A stretch of 64,000 nt of DNA from CAVVSD01 sp963757125 (GTDB lineage: Bacteria; Actinomycetota; Thermoleophilia; Solirubrobacterales; Solirubrobacteraceae): positions 1,612,001-1,676,000 of the forward strand of contig CAVWQP010000009.1 of the NCBI GenBank assembly GCA_963757125.1. Direction: 5' to 3'. Below are positions 17,140-25,561 of this stretch, piece after piece. The position numbers and the translations under genes are program-made. The notes below the pieces were generated by a model. The model saw nothing but the letters and a program-made list of their open reading frames with translations, did not search any database and was not told the origin of the DNA. Every line of letters starts with the position of its first letter. Positions within the stretch are counted from its first letter, which is position 1.

Positions 17140-17804
17140 GTGATCAGGACAAGACTCATCGCTGCGGCGGTCGTCCTTGCCGCGGCGTGCACCATGCCCG
17201 AGCAGGCGGCGGCCCAGACCCAACCCGACGAGCGCGCCGCCGCCCGCGAGTTCTCGTACGCGGCCTATCGGCTGCGCGTGAAGATCAAGGCGGCCGCGCG
17301 GCCATGGACCAGCCGCCGCGCGCATCAATGGCGCCGGCTGCTCACGCACCACCTTCGCCCATTCGCCCAAGCGGGCCCGGTGGGGTCTCAGCGTCGTGGC
17401 CTCGGAGATGGGCCTCGGCATCAGCGTTCCGCCGGTAGCGGGCGCGTTCGGGCAGTTCGTCCACGAGCTCGACGGTGTTCCGACGACCGACCCGGCGCTC
17501 GTCGACGGGCGCAACGCCTGGCGATCCGCTGCTGAGCTCTTCGCGCAGGTCGGCCCGCCGCCGACCGACCTCTGTGCGCAGTTGCGTCCACTGGCGAGCG
17601 ACCGGCTACCGCGACGACGCCATCCCCGTGGCGCAGCCCCCGGCGGTGCACCGAGCGCTCCTCACCGAGGGGCTCGGCGCCCTGGCCGCCGTGGACCGGC
17701 CGGAGCCGCGTCGCGCGGCCCGCCGCATGCAGGCGCTCGGCGTCCCCGCGGGGCAGGCGGCCCGCTTCACGGGCGACGCGCTGTTCGAGGGGATCGGGGA
17801 CTAG
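17140..17804 (+). pseudogene. Secreted paralogue copy 3, broken by several frameshifts
   Basis: From a GTG at 17140 it encodes a signal peptide and PDERAAAREFSYAAYRLRV, then the frame breaks near 17300, again near 17320 and again near 17595. Reading across the breaks gives the family blocks in order: SVPPVAGAFGQFVHELDG, VPTTDPALVDGR, GYRDDAIPVAQPPAVHRAL and GVPAGQAARFTGDALFEGI. Three breaks in 665 bases is more than in the other genes, so this copy may truly be decaying, though assembly error cannot be ruled out. It ends where the convergent small gene ends. Confidence 0.65.
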
Positions 17805-18091
17805 CCGCGCAGCGACCGCACGTGGCTCGCGAGCGCGCGGGCCTCGGCGCCGTCGAGCCCCAGGGTGAGGCTCAGCGTGTGCTCCAGCTCGGCGTCGGTG
17901 CAGTGCGACCACGCGACGCCGGGATGGTCCCCGTGCCGCACGGCCCAGCCGCCGTTGTGGCGCTTCACCTCGACGCGCAGGCCGCGGCGCGACGTGAGCG
18001 CGGTCGATCGGTCGCCGCGGGCCCATCGGCGGCGCGGCGGCTGGTCTGTCGGGAACGGGGGATCCATGTGCGACACGATGTCGGTACCCAT
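17801..18091 (-). CDS. Small hypothetical protein
   Basis: A 96-residue protein with a basic middle (GLRVEVKRHNGGWAVRHGDH) and an acidic helical end (DAELEHTLSLTLGLDGAEARA). No family recognised. ATG 18067 is an alternative start. Codon use resembles neighbours. It lies 65 bases after the J-domain gene and could be the last gene of that run. Confidence 0.45.
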   Translation of the reverse strand: MGTDIVSHMDPPFPTDQPPRRRWARGDRSTALTSRRGLRVEVKRHNGGWAVRHGDHPGVAWSHCTDAELEHTLSLTLGLDGAEARALASHVRSLRG

Positions 18092-18156
18092 ACCGCGCGG
18101 AGGCGCTCACCGGATACCACCCAGGAGGGTGGTCCTGCCCTGCCCACGCGAGAGAA

Positions 18157-18768
18157 CTAGGCCGCGATGGCGCCTCGGACGTGCTCGACGATCTGCAGTG
18201 CGGTGGCCGGAACGAGGTCCGCGAACGACTCCCGCCGCCCGTTGCGCGCGAGTACCCGGAGGATGGCCGTGCGCCTGCGCGGCCAGGCCAGTCGGCCCGT
18301 CACCTCCTCGACGCGGTTGAAGCGCAGGCTGCGCACCCGGTCGGAGATCGCGTCGTCGAGCAGCCACAGGATCCGGCGGTCCGTCACCGCGAGCACCGCG
18401 TGGGGGCTCTTCCACAGCGACGCGGGCGTCACGACGACCACGTCCTCGCGATCCTCGAGCGCCTGCAGCAGCTCCGGGCCGAGCGCACGCCGGATCGGCT
18501 CGGCGAGCCAGTGTCCCGCCGGGCGGCGACGTGTCGCCGTGCGCTGCGGGCCGCCGCGCTGCGCGGGCTGATCCCCCCGGGGGCGCGTATGGCGGGCTCC
18601 TGCGCGCAGCAGGTCGTGGGCCACGTTGATCTGCGCCATGCGCAGCTCCGCCTCCGGGCCGCCGCCGCGGTCGGGGTGCCACTGCTTGGCCAGGCGGCGA
18701 TAGGCCTCCCCCACCTCCTCGGGCGAGGCGCCGGGCTGCAGGCCGAGCACGGAGAGCGGATCGTCCAT
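18157..18768 (-). CDS. J-domain protein with C-terminal PH-like domain
   Basis: A 203-residue protein. Residues 1-60 are a J domain: DDPLSVLGLQPGASPEEVGE, then AYRRLAKQWHPDRGG with the essential His-Pro-Asp, ending AQINVAHDLL. A basic linker (about 62-90) follows, then a domain with VVVVTPASLWKSPHAVLAVT and DRRILWLLDDAI. That second domain resembles bacterial PH/YokE-like domains that sit at membranes. J domains stimulate DnaK ATP hydrolysis; this one would bring DnaK to a client or membrane site. It has no zinc-finger or client-binding C-terminus of classical DnaJ. It is 22 bases after the acetyltransferase gene. Confidence 0.72.
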   Translation of the reverse strand: MDDPLSVLGLQPGASPEEVGEAYRRLAKQWHPDRGGGPEAELRMAQINVAHDLLRAGARHTRPRGDQPAQRGGPQRTATRRRPAGHWLAEPIRRALGPELLQALEDREDVVVVTPASLWKSPHAVLAVTDRRILWLLDDAISDRVRSLRFNRVEEVTGRLAWPRRRTAILRVLARNGRRESFADLVPATALQIVEHVRGAIAA

Positions 18769-18790
18769 CGCCCTCTGATTCTGCAACACG

Positions 18791-19816
18791 CTAGGCGGGG
18801 AGCCAGAGCAGCGGCAGCAGGCGCTTCGTCGTCACCGAGCGCCGCTCGCCCAGCCGCCGTGCGCCGTGGTGCAGGTAGAACCCCTCGGCGTTGGGATCGC
18901 TCTCCACGAGCAGGCCGCCCGTGCCGTGCCCTGCCGCCGTCACGAGCGCGTCCTGCAGCAGCGCGCGCCCGACGCCCGTGCCGATCGCGGGAGGGTCGAC
19001 CCAGAGCGCGAGCAGCTCGGCCGGCGCGCTGCCGACGTCGACGGCGCTGAAGCCGAGCATCTGGTCGCCGTCGACCGCGACGCGGATCGCGTTGCCCTCG
19101 ACGTCCTCGGGAGTGACGGTCAGCTCCGGGCGTGCGCGCTGCAGGAAGCCTGCGTCGTAGCCCCAGTGGCCCTTCGAGCGCAGGGCGAGCTCGGTGAGCT
19201 CGGCGGCGTCGGCCGCCGTCGCGTCGCGCAGCCGCGGACCGGACGCGGTCCCGGCGCCCACCGGCTCGACGATCGTCGCCGGGTCGGACGTCAGGAGCGG
19301 CCACGGGCCGTCGGGCGGGCGATCGCCGACGACCGCGAACTCTGGTGTGGGTCCGAGCGTCAGGCGGCGCTGCCACACCGACGCACCGGGACCGGCGGCG
19401 TCGCGGAGCTCGGGGAGGAAGTGCTCGTAGTCCTGCCCGTCGGGCTTGGCCAGCCAGCTCGCCGAGGCGAGGCCGCCGGCGGGGACCGCGTCGCCGCCCA
19501 CGAGGCCGTAGATGCCGGCGGTGCCGGCCCCGGTCCCGGAGGCCGCGGCGTCGTGGGTCCCGCGACGCCGCGCATCGATCGCTGCCCGCTCGAGGGCACC
19601 GAGCGCGCCGAGGCCGCGCAGGACGTACCAGTCCTCGAACCAGCCCTCGCCCCCGCCGTCCCACGGCGCGGACCCCAGGCGCAGGGCCCAGGACGCGAGC
19701 AGCCCGCGGGGTGGCTCGGCGCCGAGCGCGGCGTGGAAGGCCCCGAGGGCATCCGCGTAGACCGCAGGATCCACGTCCGGCCGCGGCCGGTGCCAGAAGA
19801 CGTACGCGACGGTCAT
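18791..19816 (-). CDS. GNAT acetyltransferase with an extra N-terminal domain
   Basis: A 341-residue protein. Residues about 195-341 are a GNAT fold: PRLRDATAADAAELTELALR, then AELLALWVDPPAIGTGVGRA with the acetyl-CoA-binding V/I-x-x-x-x-G-x-G/A pattern, ending with a YLHHGARRLGER strand. Residues 1-175 are a separate domain beginning TVAYVFWHRPRPDVDPAVY, which I do not recognise. It has an internal similarity to itself only in Trp/Gly-rich stretches. Its start overlaps the stop of the secreted-protein gene by four bases. Substrate unknown. Confidence 0.7.
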   Translation of the reverse strand: MTVAYVFWHRPRPDVDPAVYADALGAFHAALGAEPPRGLLASWALRLGSAPWDGGGEGWFEDWYVLRGLGALGALERAAIDARRRGTHDAAASGTGAGTAGIYGLVGGDAVPAGGLASASWLAKPDGQDYEHFLPELRDAAGPGASVWQRRLTLGPTPEFAVVGDRPPDGPWPLLTSDPATIVEPVGAGTASGPRLRDATAADAAELTELALRSKGHWGYDAGFLQRARPELTVTPEDVEGNAIRVAVDGDQMLGFSAVDVGSAPAELLALWVDPPAIGTGVGRALLQDALVTAAGHGTGGLLVESDPNAEGFYLHHGARRLGERRSVTTKRLLPLLWLPA

Positions 19817-20196
19817 CCGACCCGGAAGCTCACAGCATGGATCTGACGTTGCCCGTAGCTCCCGCGCTGGACCTGGCCGGCGGCGGTCACGAGCTGGCCC
19901 ACCTTCGGGTCGCGGCGCGGGCGCAGCCCGCGGCGGACGTCGACGGCCGTGAACCCCGGCGCCGTGACGCTGTCGCGTCCCACGACGACCACGTGCAGGT
20001 CGCCGTCGCCGTCGGGGTCGACGGACTCGACGAGCACGACGCGGCCGATCGCCGACCGGCAGCCGGAGAGATCGCTCGGGCAGGTCGCGCGCTTGAGCTT
20101 CGCGACCGCCACCGGCGCCGTCCGCTCGGCCCGCGCACCGGATGCGGGTGCGACCACGAGGGCGGCGAGCAGGGCCGCGAGCAGGATGAAGCGCAC
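19813..20196 (-). CDS. Small secreted protein, possible OB-like fold
   Basis: About 127 residues from a GTG at 20196, chosen because it gives a clean signal peptide (RFILLAALLAALVVAPASGA). An in-frame ATG at 20232 would put twelve charged residues first. The mature part is mostly beta by pattern (GRVVLVESVDPDGDGDLHVV, then VGQLVTAAGQVQRGSYGQRQ) and has two cysteines. The strand pattern hints at an OB fold. It is coupled to the acetyltransferase by a 4-base overlap. Confidence 0.6.
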   Translation of the reverse strand: MRFILLAALLAALVVAPASGARAERTAPVAVAKLKRATCPSDLSGCRSAIGRVVLVESVDPDGDGDLHVVVVGRDSVTAPGFTAVDVRRGLRPRRDPKVGQLVTAAGQVQRGSYGQRQIHAVSFRVG

Positions 20197-20232
20197 GGCG
20201 AGACCGTAGCCCGCCGACGCATGTCTGCGCAT

Positions 20233-22011
20233 TCAGGGCAGCGCCAGCGCACCGATCACCTCACGCCACCACGCGCGCTCCGCGTCGTTCTGGGCGCGCT
20301 GCAGCCGGCGCCGCGCGATGTCCTGCAGCGCCTGGGTCGGGCCGACGGCGACGACGGGCCCGGTGAACGCGTAGCGGCCGTCCGCGAGCGCGACGAGCGC
20401 GCCCACCTGATCGCGGCGCGTGCGCAGCTGGTCGACGACCTCGATGCCGTCGACCGCGCCTGGGCGACCGGGGTCGCCCTCGCTGTCGCCCCACGGGCGG
20501 CTCGTCACGATGGAGCTGTGCGGCAGCGGGCGGCTGATGGCACGCGGCCCGACCGGGCCCTCGCGCCAGCGCGCGAGCAGGTCGCGGAACTCGATCGCGA
20601 CCTCCTGGCGCACGAGCACGTGGAGTCGGTCGCCCGCTTCGATGCGCGTCGAGCCGCGCGGCGGGATCGCCTGCTCGCCGCGGATGATCACGTTGAGCAG
20701 CGCCTCGCGCGGCAAGCCCAGCTCGCGGACGAGGCGCCCCGCCACCGCGTCGCTCGCCGCGACCGGGAACTCGGCGATCTCCGCACCCATCCGCCGCGCG
20801 GTCGTCGGGTCGGTGAACGGCGTCGGGATCGCCGCCTCGTTCGTCGTGACCCCCAGGCGCGCCGACAGCCACTCGAACGTCGTGCCCTGCAGCAGCGTCG
20901 AGACGAGCACGGCGAAGAACACGATGTCGAAGAACTCGCGCGCGCCCTCGATGCCCTCGATCACCGGGAAGGTCGCGAGCACCACCGGGACGGCGCCGCG
21001 CAGACCCGCCCATCCCAGCGCGACGCGCTCGTTGAACGAGAACCCCATCCCGATGGTGCTCGCGAAGGTCGCGATCGGCCGGGCGATGAACACGAGGACG
21101 AGCGCGAGGATGATCCCCTCGAGCCACACGCCGCCGAAGTCCGACGGGAACACGAGCAGGCCCAGGACGAGGAACATCCCGAGCTGCGCGACCCACGCGA
21201 GCCCGTCGTGGAAGGTCGTGATCGTCCGCCGGGCCGGCGTCGCCGAGCTGCCGATGACCAGGCCCGCGAGGTAGATGGCGAGGAAGCCGGAGCCGTGCAG
21301 GACGTCCGCGCCGCCGAACGCCACCGCGGCGAAGGCCAGCGACGCCACCGGGTACAGGCCGGCGGACGCGAGGCTCACCTGCCGCAGCATGCGGACGGCG
21401 ACCCAGCCGACCGCGATGCCGACCGCGCCGCCGATGACGAGCTCCTCGACGATCGCGAACAGCATGTCCAGCGCGTTGTAGTCCGGCTGCTGGATCCAGG
21501 CGATGAACCCCGTGACGAGCAGGACGGCGACGGGGTCGTTCATGCCCGCCTCGCCCTCCAGCGTCCGCGCCAGGCGCCGCCGCAGCGTCGAGCCGCGCAG
21601 CACCGCGAAGATCGCCGCGCCGTCCGTCGACGACACGATCGCGCCGATGAGCAGGCCCTGCAGCAGGCTCATGTCGAACAGCAGGCTCGCCCCGAAGCCG
21701 ACGATGATCGCCGTGATCAGGGTCCCGACCGTCGCCAGGCTGAACGCCGGCACGAACACCGGCCGGATCTCCTGCCAGCCGGATGCGAGACCGCCTTCGT
21801 ACAGGATGAGGGCCAGCGCGATGATCCCGACGGTCTGGGCGAGCTGGTAGTCGGAGAAGTTCAGCCAGCCGAACCCGTCCGACCCGGCGAGCATCCCGAC
21901 CCCGAGGAACAGCAGGAGGCTCGGGACCCGGAGGCGCCCGGCGACCAGCGACGCCAGCAGGCCAGCGGCCAGCAGCGCGCCGGCCACGAGCACCATCTGG
22001 CCTACGTCCAC
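20233..22011 (-). CDS. K+/H+ antiporter, CPA1/NhaP2 type with C-terminal TrkA-C domain
   Basis: A 592-residue membrane protein. It has about twelve hydrophobic segments from residue 5 to 385, including VGIIALALILYEGGL, IGAIVSSTDGAAIFAVLRG and GEAGMNDPVAVLLV, the ion-binding Asn-Asp pair of the family. A cytoplasmic TrkA-C domain follows (GRLVRELGLPREALLNVIIR, then GDRLHVLVR), and then about 100 further residues with similarity to CorC-like regulatory tails. These exporters expel K+ in exchange for protons during osmotic downshift or alkaline stress. It starts 12 bases after the sigma-factor stop, so it is probably part of that stress operon. Confidence 0.85.
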   Translation of the reverse strand: MDVGQMVLVAGALLAAGLLASLVAGRLRVPSLLLFLGVGMLAGSDGFGWLNFSDYQLAQTVGIIALALILYEGGLASGWQEIRPVFVPAFSLATVGTLITAIIVGFGASLLFDMSLLQGLLIGAIVSSTDGAAIFAVLRGSTLRRRLARTLEGEAGMNDPVAVLLVTGFIAWIQQPDYNALDMLFAIVEELVIGGAVGIAVGWVAVRMLRQVSLASAGLYPVASLAFAAVAFGGADVLHGSGFLAIYLAGLVIGSSATPARRTITTFHDGLAWVAQLGMFLVLGLLVFPSDFGGVWLEGIILALVLVFIARPIATFASTIGMGFSFNERVALGWAGLRGAVPVVLATFPVIEGIEGAREFFDIVFFAVLVSTLLQGTTFEWLSARLGVTTNEAAIPTPFTDPTTARRMGAEIAEFPVAASDAVAGRLVRELGLPREALLNVIIRGEQAIPPRGSTRIEAGDRLHVLVRQEVAIEFRDLLARWREGPVGPRAISRPLPHSSIVTSRPWGDSEGDPGRPGAVDGIEVVDQLRTRRDQVGALVALADGRYAFTGPVVAVGPTQALQDIARRRLQRAQNDAERAWWREVIGALALP

Positions 22012-22023
22012 CTCGGGATGTTC

Positions 22024-22824
22024 TCAGGAACGACGCTGCGCAGCGATCCGGAGGCGCTCGATCGAGCTCCGGATGATGCGCGAGACCTGCATCTGCGAAA
22101 CGCCGACGATCGCTCCGATCTCGGCCTGCGTCATGTCCTGGCGGAAGCGGAGGGTCAGCACGGTGCGCTCGCGGGGCGACAGCTCCGTGAAGAGCTTGGC
22201 GAGCGTCGCGCGCTCCTCCGCTCGCGCGAAGCCGTCCTCCTCGTCGCCGAGCAGGTCCCCGAGCGTGCTGCCGTCCTCGGCGTCGCCGCGGGGGGCGCTG
22301 AGCGAGGTCGCGCTGCGCGCGCGCCCGGCCTCGAGCGCCTCGAGGATCTCCTCGTCGCCGACGCCGAGGTGCTCGGAGAGCTCCGCGACCGAGGGCGAAC
22401 GGCTGAGCTGCGTGGACAGCAGCGTCGTCGCCTGCTCGACGCGGAGCGTGAGCTCCTGCAGGTCGCGCGGCGGGCGGACCGTCCACGACTTGTCGCGGAA
22501 GTGACGCTTGACCTCGCCGAGCATCGTCGGCACCGCGAAGGACGAGAAGGCGATCCCACGTGCGGGGTCGAAGCGGTCGATCGCCTTCAGGAGCCCGAGG
22601 GCAGCGACCTGCATGACGTCCTCGAGCGGCTCGGACTGCCGGCGGTAGCGCAGGGCGACCTGGCGGGCCAGCCCCATGAAGCGCTCGACGAGCTCCTCAC
22701 GGGCGTGCTGGTCGTCGTGCTCCTTCAACCGCACGAACAGCTCGCGGTCGCGACGATGGCGCTCGGTTCCGGACACCCGTGGCGCAGGGTGTTCGGGCAG
22801 CTCCGTTTCGGCCACCAGGCTCAT
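22024..22824 (-). CDS. RNA polymerase sigma factor, SigB/SigF/SigG subfamily
   Basis: A 266-residue group 3 sigma factor. Region 2 (VERFMGLARQVALRYRRQSE, then PLEDVMQVAALGLLKAIDRFDPARG) begins at about residue 48. Region 3 (VRPPRDLQELTLRVEQATTLL, read as two parts) and region 4 (LSPRERTVLTLRFRQDMTQA, then EIGAIVGVSQMQVSRI) complete the protein. Length and motifs fit general-stress sigma factors. A matching SigB-type promoter lies 40 bases upstream, which would give positive autoregulation. The divergent RsbW-like gene may encode its antagonist. The antiporter gene follows directly. Confidence 0.9.
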   Translation of the reverse strand: MSLVAETELPEHPAPRVSGTERHRRDRELFVRLKEHDDQHAREELVERFMGLARQVALRYRRQSEPLEDVMQVAALGLLKAIDRFDPARGIAFSSFAVPTMLGEVKRHFRDKSWTVRPPRDLQELTLRVEQATTLLSTQLSRSPSVAELSEHLGVGDEEILEALEAGRARSATSLSAPRGDAEDGSTLGDLLGDEEDGFARAEERATLAKLFTELSPRERTVLTLRFRQDMTQAEIGAIVGVSQMQVSRIIRSSIERLRIAAQRRS

Positions 22825-22863
22825 GCACGATTCCGTGAGTCGAGCGATCGGATGCCAACCTCG

Positions 22864-22887
22864 CTACCCGCGTGACGCGTTCCGAAC
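22864..22887 (-). promoter_or_regulatory. SigB/SigF-type promoter before the sigma gene
   Basis: Read on the minus strand: GTTC (22887-22884), a 14-base spacer, then GGGTAG (22869-22864). This fits the general-stress consensus GTTT-N14-GGGTAT at eight of ten positions. The -10 ends 40 bases before the sigma ATG. By eye only. Confidence 0.55.
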
Positions 22888-23005
22888 GTCAGCGAACAAC
22901 ATCCTGGCGCGTTGCCGCGCCTCCGCACGCGGACGACGTGTTGGGCGGAGATGTGCGCCCTGTGCGGGGAGGTTCACGGCGCCCGATTCGGGGCAAGCAG
23001 GGATC

Positions 23006-23440
23006 ATGGCGCCCCCGGGGTCTCACGCGTTCGAGCTGCGCGTGCCCGCCGTGCCTGCGAGCGTCGGAGAGCTGCGCCACGCGCTGAGCGCCGAGCTCGA
23101 GACGCTGCCGGTCCCGATGGCGCTCGTGGAGGACATCGGCCTCGCCGTCTCCGAGGCGGCGACGAACGCCGTGCTCCACGCGTACCTCGAGGAGGGCCGG
23201 CCCGGGTCGGTGCTGCTCTCGGCGCGGCTCATGGACGACATCGTCCACGTCGTCATCCGCGACCACGGCCGGGGCATGACCCCGCGTCCCGACAGCCCGG
23301 GCCTCGGGCTCGGGCTGCCGCTCATGACCCGGCTCGCCGACGCCGTGCAGATCTCCACCCACCCCGAGGGCGGGACCGAGGTGCGGATGACGTTCACCGT
23401 GGTGCGGCGGGGCGAGCCGCAGCCGCGGTTCGCGCACTGA
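23006..23440 (+). CDS. RsbW/SpoIIAB-like ATP-binding protein (anti-sigma kinase family)
   Basis: A 144-residue GHKL ATPase domain. The N box is EAATNAVLHAYLEEG, the G1 box DHGRGM and the G2 region GLGLGLPLMTRLAD, all in order. Such proteins bind SigB/SigF-type sigma factors and phosphorylate a small anti-anti-sigma protein. Its divergent position to the sigma gene makes it the likely partner. No RsbV/SpoIIAA-like gene is in the window. The ATG at 23006 was chosen because the domain starts normally just after it. Confidence 0.82.
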   Translation: MAPPGSHAFELRVPAVPASVGELRHALSAELETLPVPMALVEDIGLAVSEAATNAVLHAYLEEGRPGSVLLSARLMDDIVHVVIRDHGRGMTPRPDSPGLGLGLPLMTRLADAVQISTHPEGGTEVRMTFTVVRRGEPQPRFAH

Positions 23441-23444
23441 GCCT

Positions 23445-24608
23445 CTAGCGTCCTTCCTGGTCGTCGGTCTCCCGCTCGGCGGCGGCCCGCACGATGCGGT
23501 GCGCGTCCACGAGCTCCATGCCGGTGCTGCGCAGCAGGTCCGTCGCCGTGGAGCGGATCTGCCCGACGATGACGCTCACCGAGAGGTTCGCCGTCCCTTC
23601 GAGCACGATCGTCGCGTGCGCCGCTGCGCGCACGGCCGGTTCGACGACGTCGGCCTCGCGGGCCGGGTCGTCGAGGATCGTCGCGAGCGCCCGGACGGAC
23701 TCCGCCAGCTCGCGCAGCGCGAGCGACACGCCGGGCGGTGTCGCGTCGCCCGTCGCGATGGCGCGCATCGCACCCCGCGCCAGGACGCGCGTGTTGCGCA
23801 CGGCGAGGTCGATCTGCGCGCCGGCGGTCGCGTAGAAGCCGATCTGGCGGCGGGCCGTGCGCCGGCCGATGGTCGTCATGCCGCCCTCCTGCCCCACGTC
23901 GATCGCCTCGCGGAAGCGCCCGAGGTCGTCGTCGATCGCGCGCGCGCGCAGCAGCGCGGCCTCCGTCCCGGCCTCCGAGCGCTCCTCGAGGGCGGTCGCG
24001 ATGTCCTCGAGGGTCGCCGCGAGCTCCGCCAGGACGGGCTCGGCCGCCTCCCGGATGAGCCGGACGACGTCGATCGGCAGGACCAGCAGGCTGACGACCA
24101 GCGCGGTCGCGGCGCCGACGGCCGCGTCGAGCGAGCGGGCGAACGAGATGCCGTGGAGGTCGGGCGGCGAGAGCGTCACGACGAGCACCGCCGACGCCGC
24201 GGCCTGCGTGACCAGCAGCGTCCCCGATCCCAGCAGGATCGCCGAGGTCATCGCGAGCATCACGATGACGAGCAGCTGCCAGGTCCCGGAGCCGATGAGC
24301 AGCACGAGCAGGTCGGCGACGGCGATGCCGACCGTCACGCCGACCGCGACCTCCACCGCGCGCCGGGTGCGCTGCCCGAGGGTGACGCCAAGCGTGACGA
24401 TCGCGGCGATCGGGGCGAAGAACGGCCGCGGGTGACCGATGACCTCGTGGGCGAGCGTCCACGCGAGGACGGTGGCCAGTCCGGCCTGGACCATCGTGCG
24501 CCACGCGGAGCGCAGGCGGCCGAGCCGCTCGCGCATCGAGAGCCGCGATCGCTCGGCGGCCTCGCCGAGCAGTCCGGAGACCATCTCGGGCGGACCAGGA
24601 CGGTGCAT
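23445..24608 (-). CDS. FUSC-like / aromatic-acid-exporter-like membrane protein
   Basis: A 387-residue protein. An N-terminal basic part is followed by six hydrophobic segments (residues about 38-180) with FAPIAAIVTLGVTLGQRTRR, a phrase typical of the FUSC/ArAE half-domain. The C-terminal 200 residues are soluble and helical (EEAAEPVLAELAATLEDIA-type repeats). The single half-domain suggests a homodimer. Substrate unknown. It converges on the RsbW-like gene with only a few bases between. Confidence 0.75.
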   Translation of the reverse strand: MHRPGPPEMVSGLLGEAAERSRLSMRERLGRLRSAWRTMVQAGLATVLAWTLAHEVIGHPRPFFAPIAAIVTLGVTLGQRTRRAVEVAVGVTVGIAVADLLVLLIGSGTWQLLVIVMLAMTSAILLGSGTLLVTQAAASAVLVVTLSPPDLHGISFARSLDAAVGAATALVVSLLVLPIDVVRLIREAAEPVLAELAATLEDIATALEERSEAGTEAALLRARAIDDDLGRFREAIDVGQEGGMTTIGRRTARRQIGFYATAGAQIDLAVRNTRVLARGAMRAIATGDATPPGVSLALRELAESVRALATILDDPAREADVVEPAVRAAAHATIVLEGTANLSVSVIVGQIRSTATDLLRSTGMELVDAHRIVRAAAERETDDQEGR

Positions 24609-24654
24609 CGCGGGTGGCGAGGCTACACCGCCCAGCCTCTACGCTCCCGCAGCC

Positions 24655-25479
24655 GTGGACATGCTGCAGTCGATCATCCTCGGGATCGTGCAGGGGCTCA
24701 CCGAGTTCCTGCCGATCTCCAGCTCGGCGCACCTGCGCATCGTTCCCGCCTTCTTCGGGTGGGACGATCCGGGCGCCGGGTTCACCGCTGTCGTGCAGCT
24801 CGGCACGATGTTCGCGGAGCTCATCTACTTCCGGCACGACCTCATCCGCATCGGGACGCGGTGGTTCCAGAGCCTGCGCAACCCCGAGATGCGCTCCGAG
24901 CTCGACGCGCGCATGGGCTGGTACCTCATCTGGGCGACCATCCCGATCGGCATCCTCGGCCTGCTGTTCCAGGACTCGATCGAGACGTCGTTCCGCGCGC
25001 TGGTCCTCATCGGGTGCACGCTCATCGCGCTCGGCGTCGTGCTGTGGTGGGCGGACCAGCGCGCCACGCGCCATCGCCCGATCACCGATCTCCAGCTCAA
25101 GGACGGGCTCATCATGGGCGCCGCGCAGACGCTGGCGCTCGTGCCCGGCGTCTCGCGCTCGGGCGCGACGCTCACCGCGGGCTTGCTGCTCGGGCTGGAG
25201 CGCTACGCCGCCGCGCGCTTCTCCTTCCTCCTGTCGATCCCCGCGGTCGTCCTCAGCGGCCTCTACCAGGCGTACGAGCTGGCGGTCGGCAAGACGCCGG
25301 GTGACACCGGCGCCGCCCAGATCGTGGTGGCGACGATCCTCGCGTTCATCACCGGGTACGCCGCGATCGCGTTCCTCCTGCGTTACCTCGTGACGCACAA
25401 CCTGTCGGTCTTCGTCGCCTACCGCATCGCGCTCGGGATCCTCGTGATCGCCCTCGCCGCGTCGGGCGCGATCAGCTGA
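24655..25479 (+). CDS. uppP: Undecaprenyl-diphosphatase UppP (BacA)
   Basis: A 274-residue membrane phosphatase that recycles undecaprenyl pyrophosphate, the lipid carrier for peptidoglycan. Both active-site motifs are present: EFLPISSSAH at residues 17-26 and PGVSRSGAT at about 163-171. About eight hydrophobic segments are seen. GTG 24655 starts two codons before an ATG; either is possible. It confers bacitracin resistance when overproduced in other bacteria. It lies near murT, gatD and a lipid kinase, which fits a cell-wall cluster. Confidence 0.93.
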   Translation: MDMLQSIILGIVQGLTEFLPISSSAHLRIVPAFFGWDDPGAGFTAVVQLGTMFAELIYFRHDLIRIGTRWFQSLRNPEMRSELDARMGWYLIWATIPIGILGLLFQDSIETSFRALVLIGCTLIALGVVLWWADQRATRHRPITDLQLKDGLIMGAAQTLALVPGVSRSGATLTAGLLLGLERYAAARFSFLLSIPAVVLSGLYQAYELAVGKTPGDTGAAQIVVATILAFITGYAAIAFLLRYLVTHNLSVFVAYRIALGILVIALAASGAIS

Positions 25480-25561
25480 CGATCGGGCTCGCGGCAGCCG
25501 CCACCGACGCGGCAACCCGATCCCAACCGTTCTCCAACCATCCGCTGCGACCGTCCCGTGC

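Noticed and set aside
19345..22875. An 1176-codon frame on the plus strand
   Set aside because: It lies opposite the sigma factor and antiporter genes, is dominated by Arg, Asp, Gln and Glu, and shows no domain. High-GC antisense artefact.
25483..25525. Inverted repeat GATCGGG...CCCGATC after uppP as a terminator
   Set aside because: The arms are only seven bases with a loop of about 29 bases, too weak to call.
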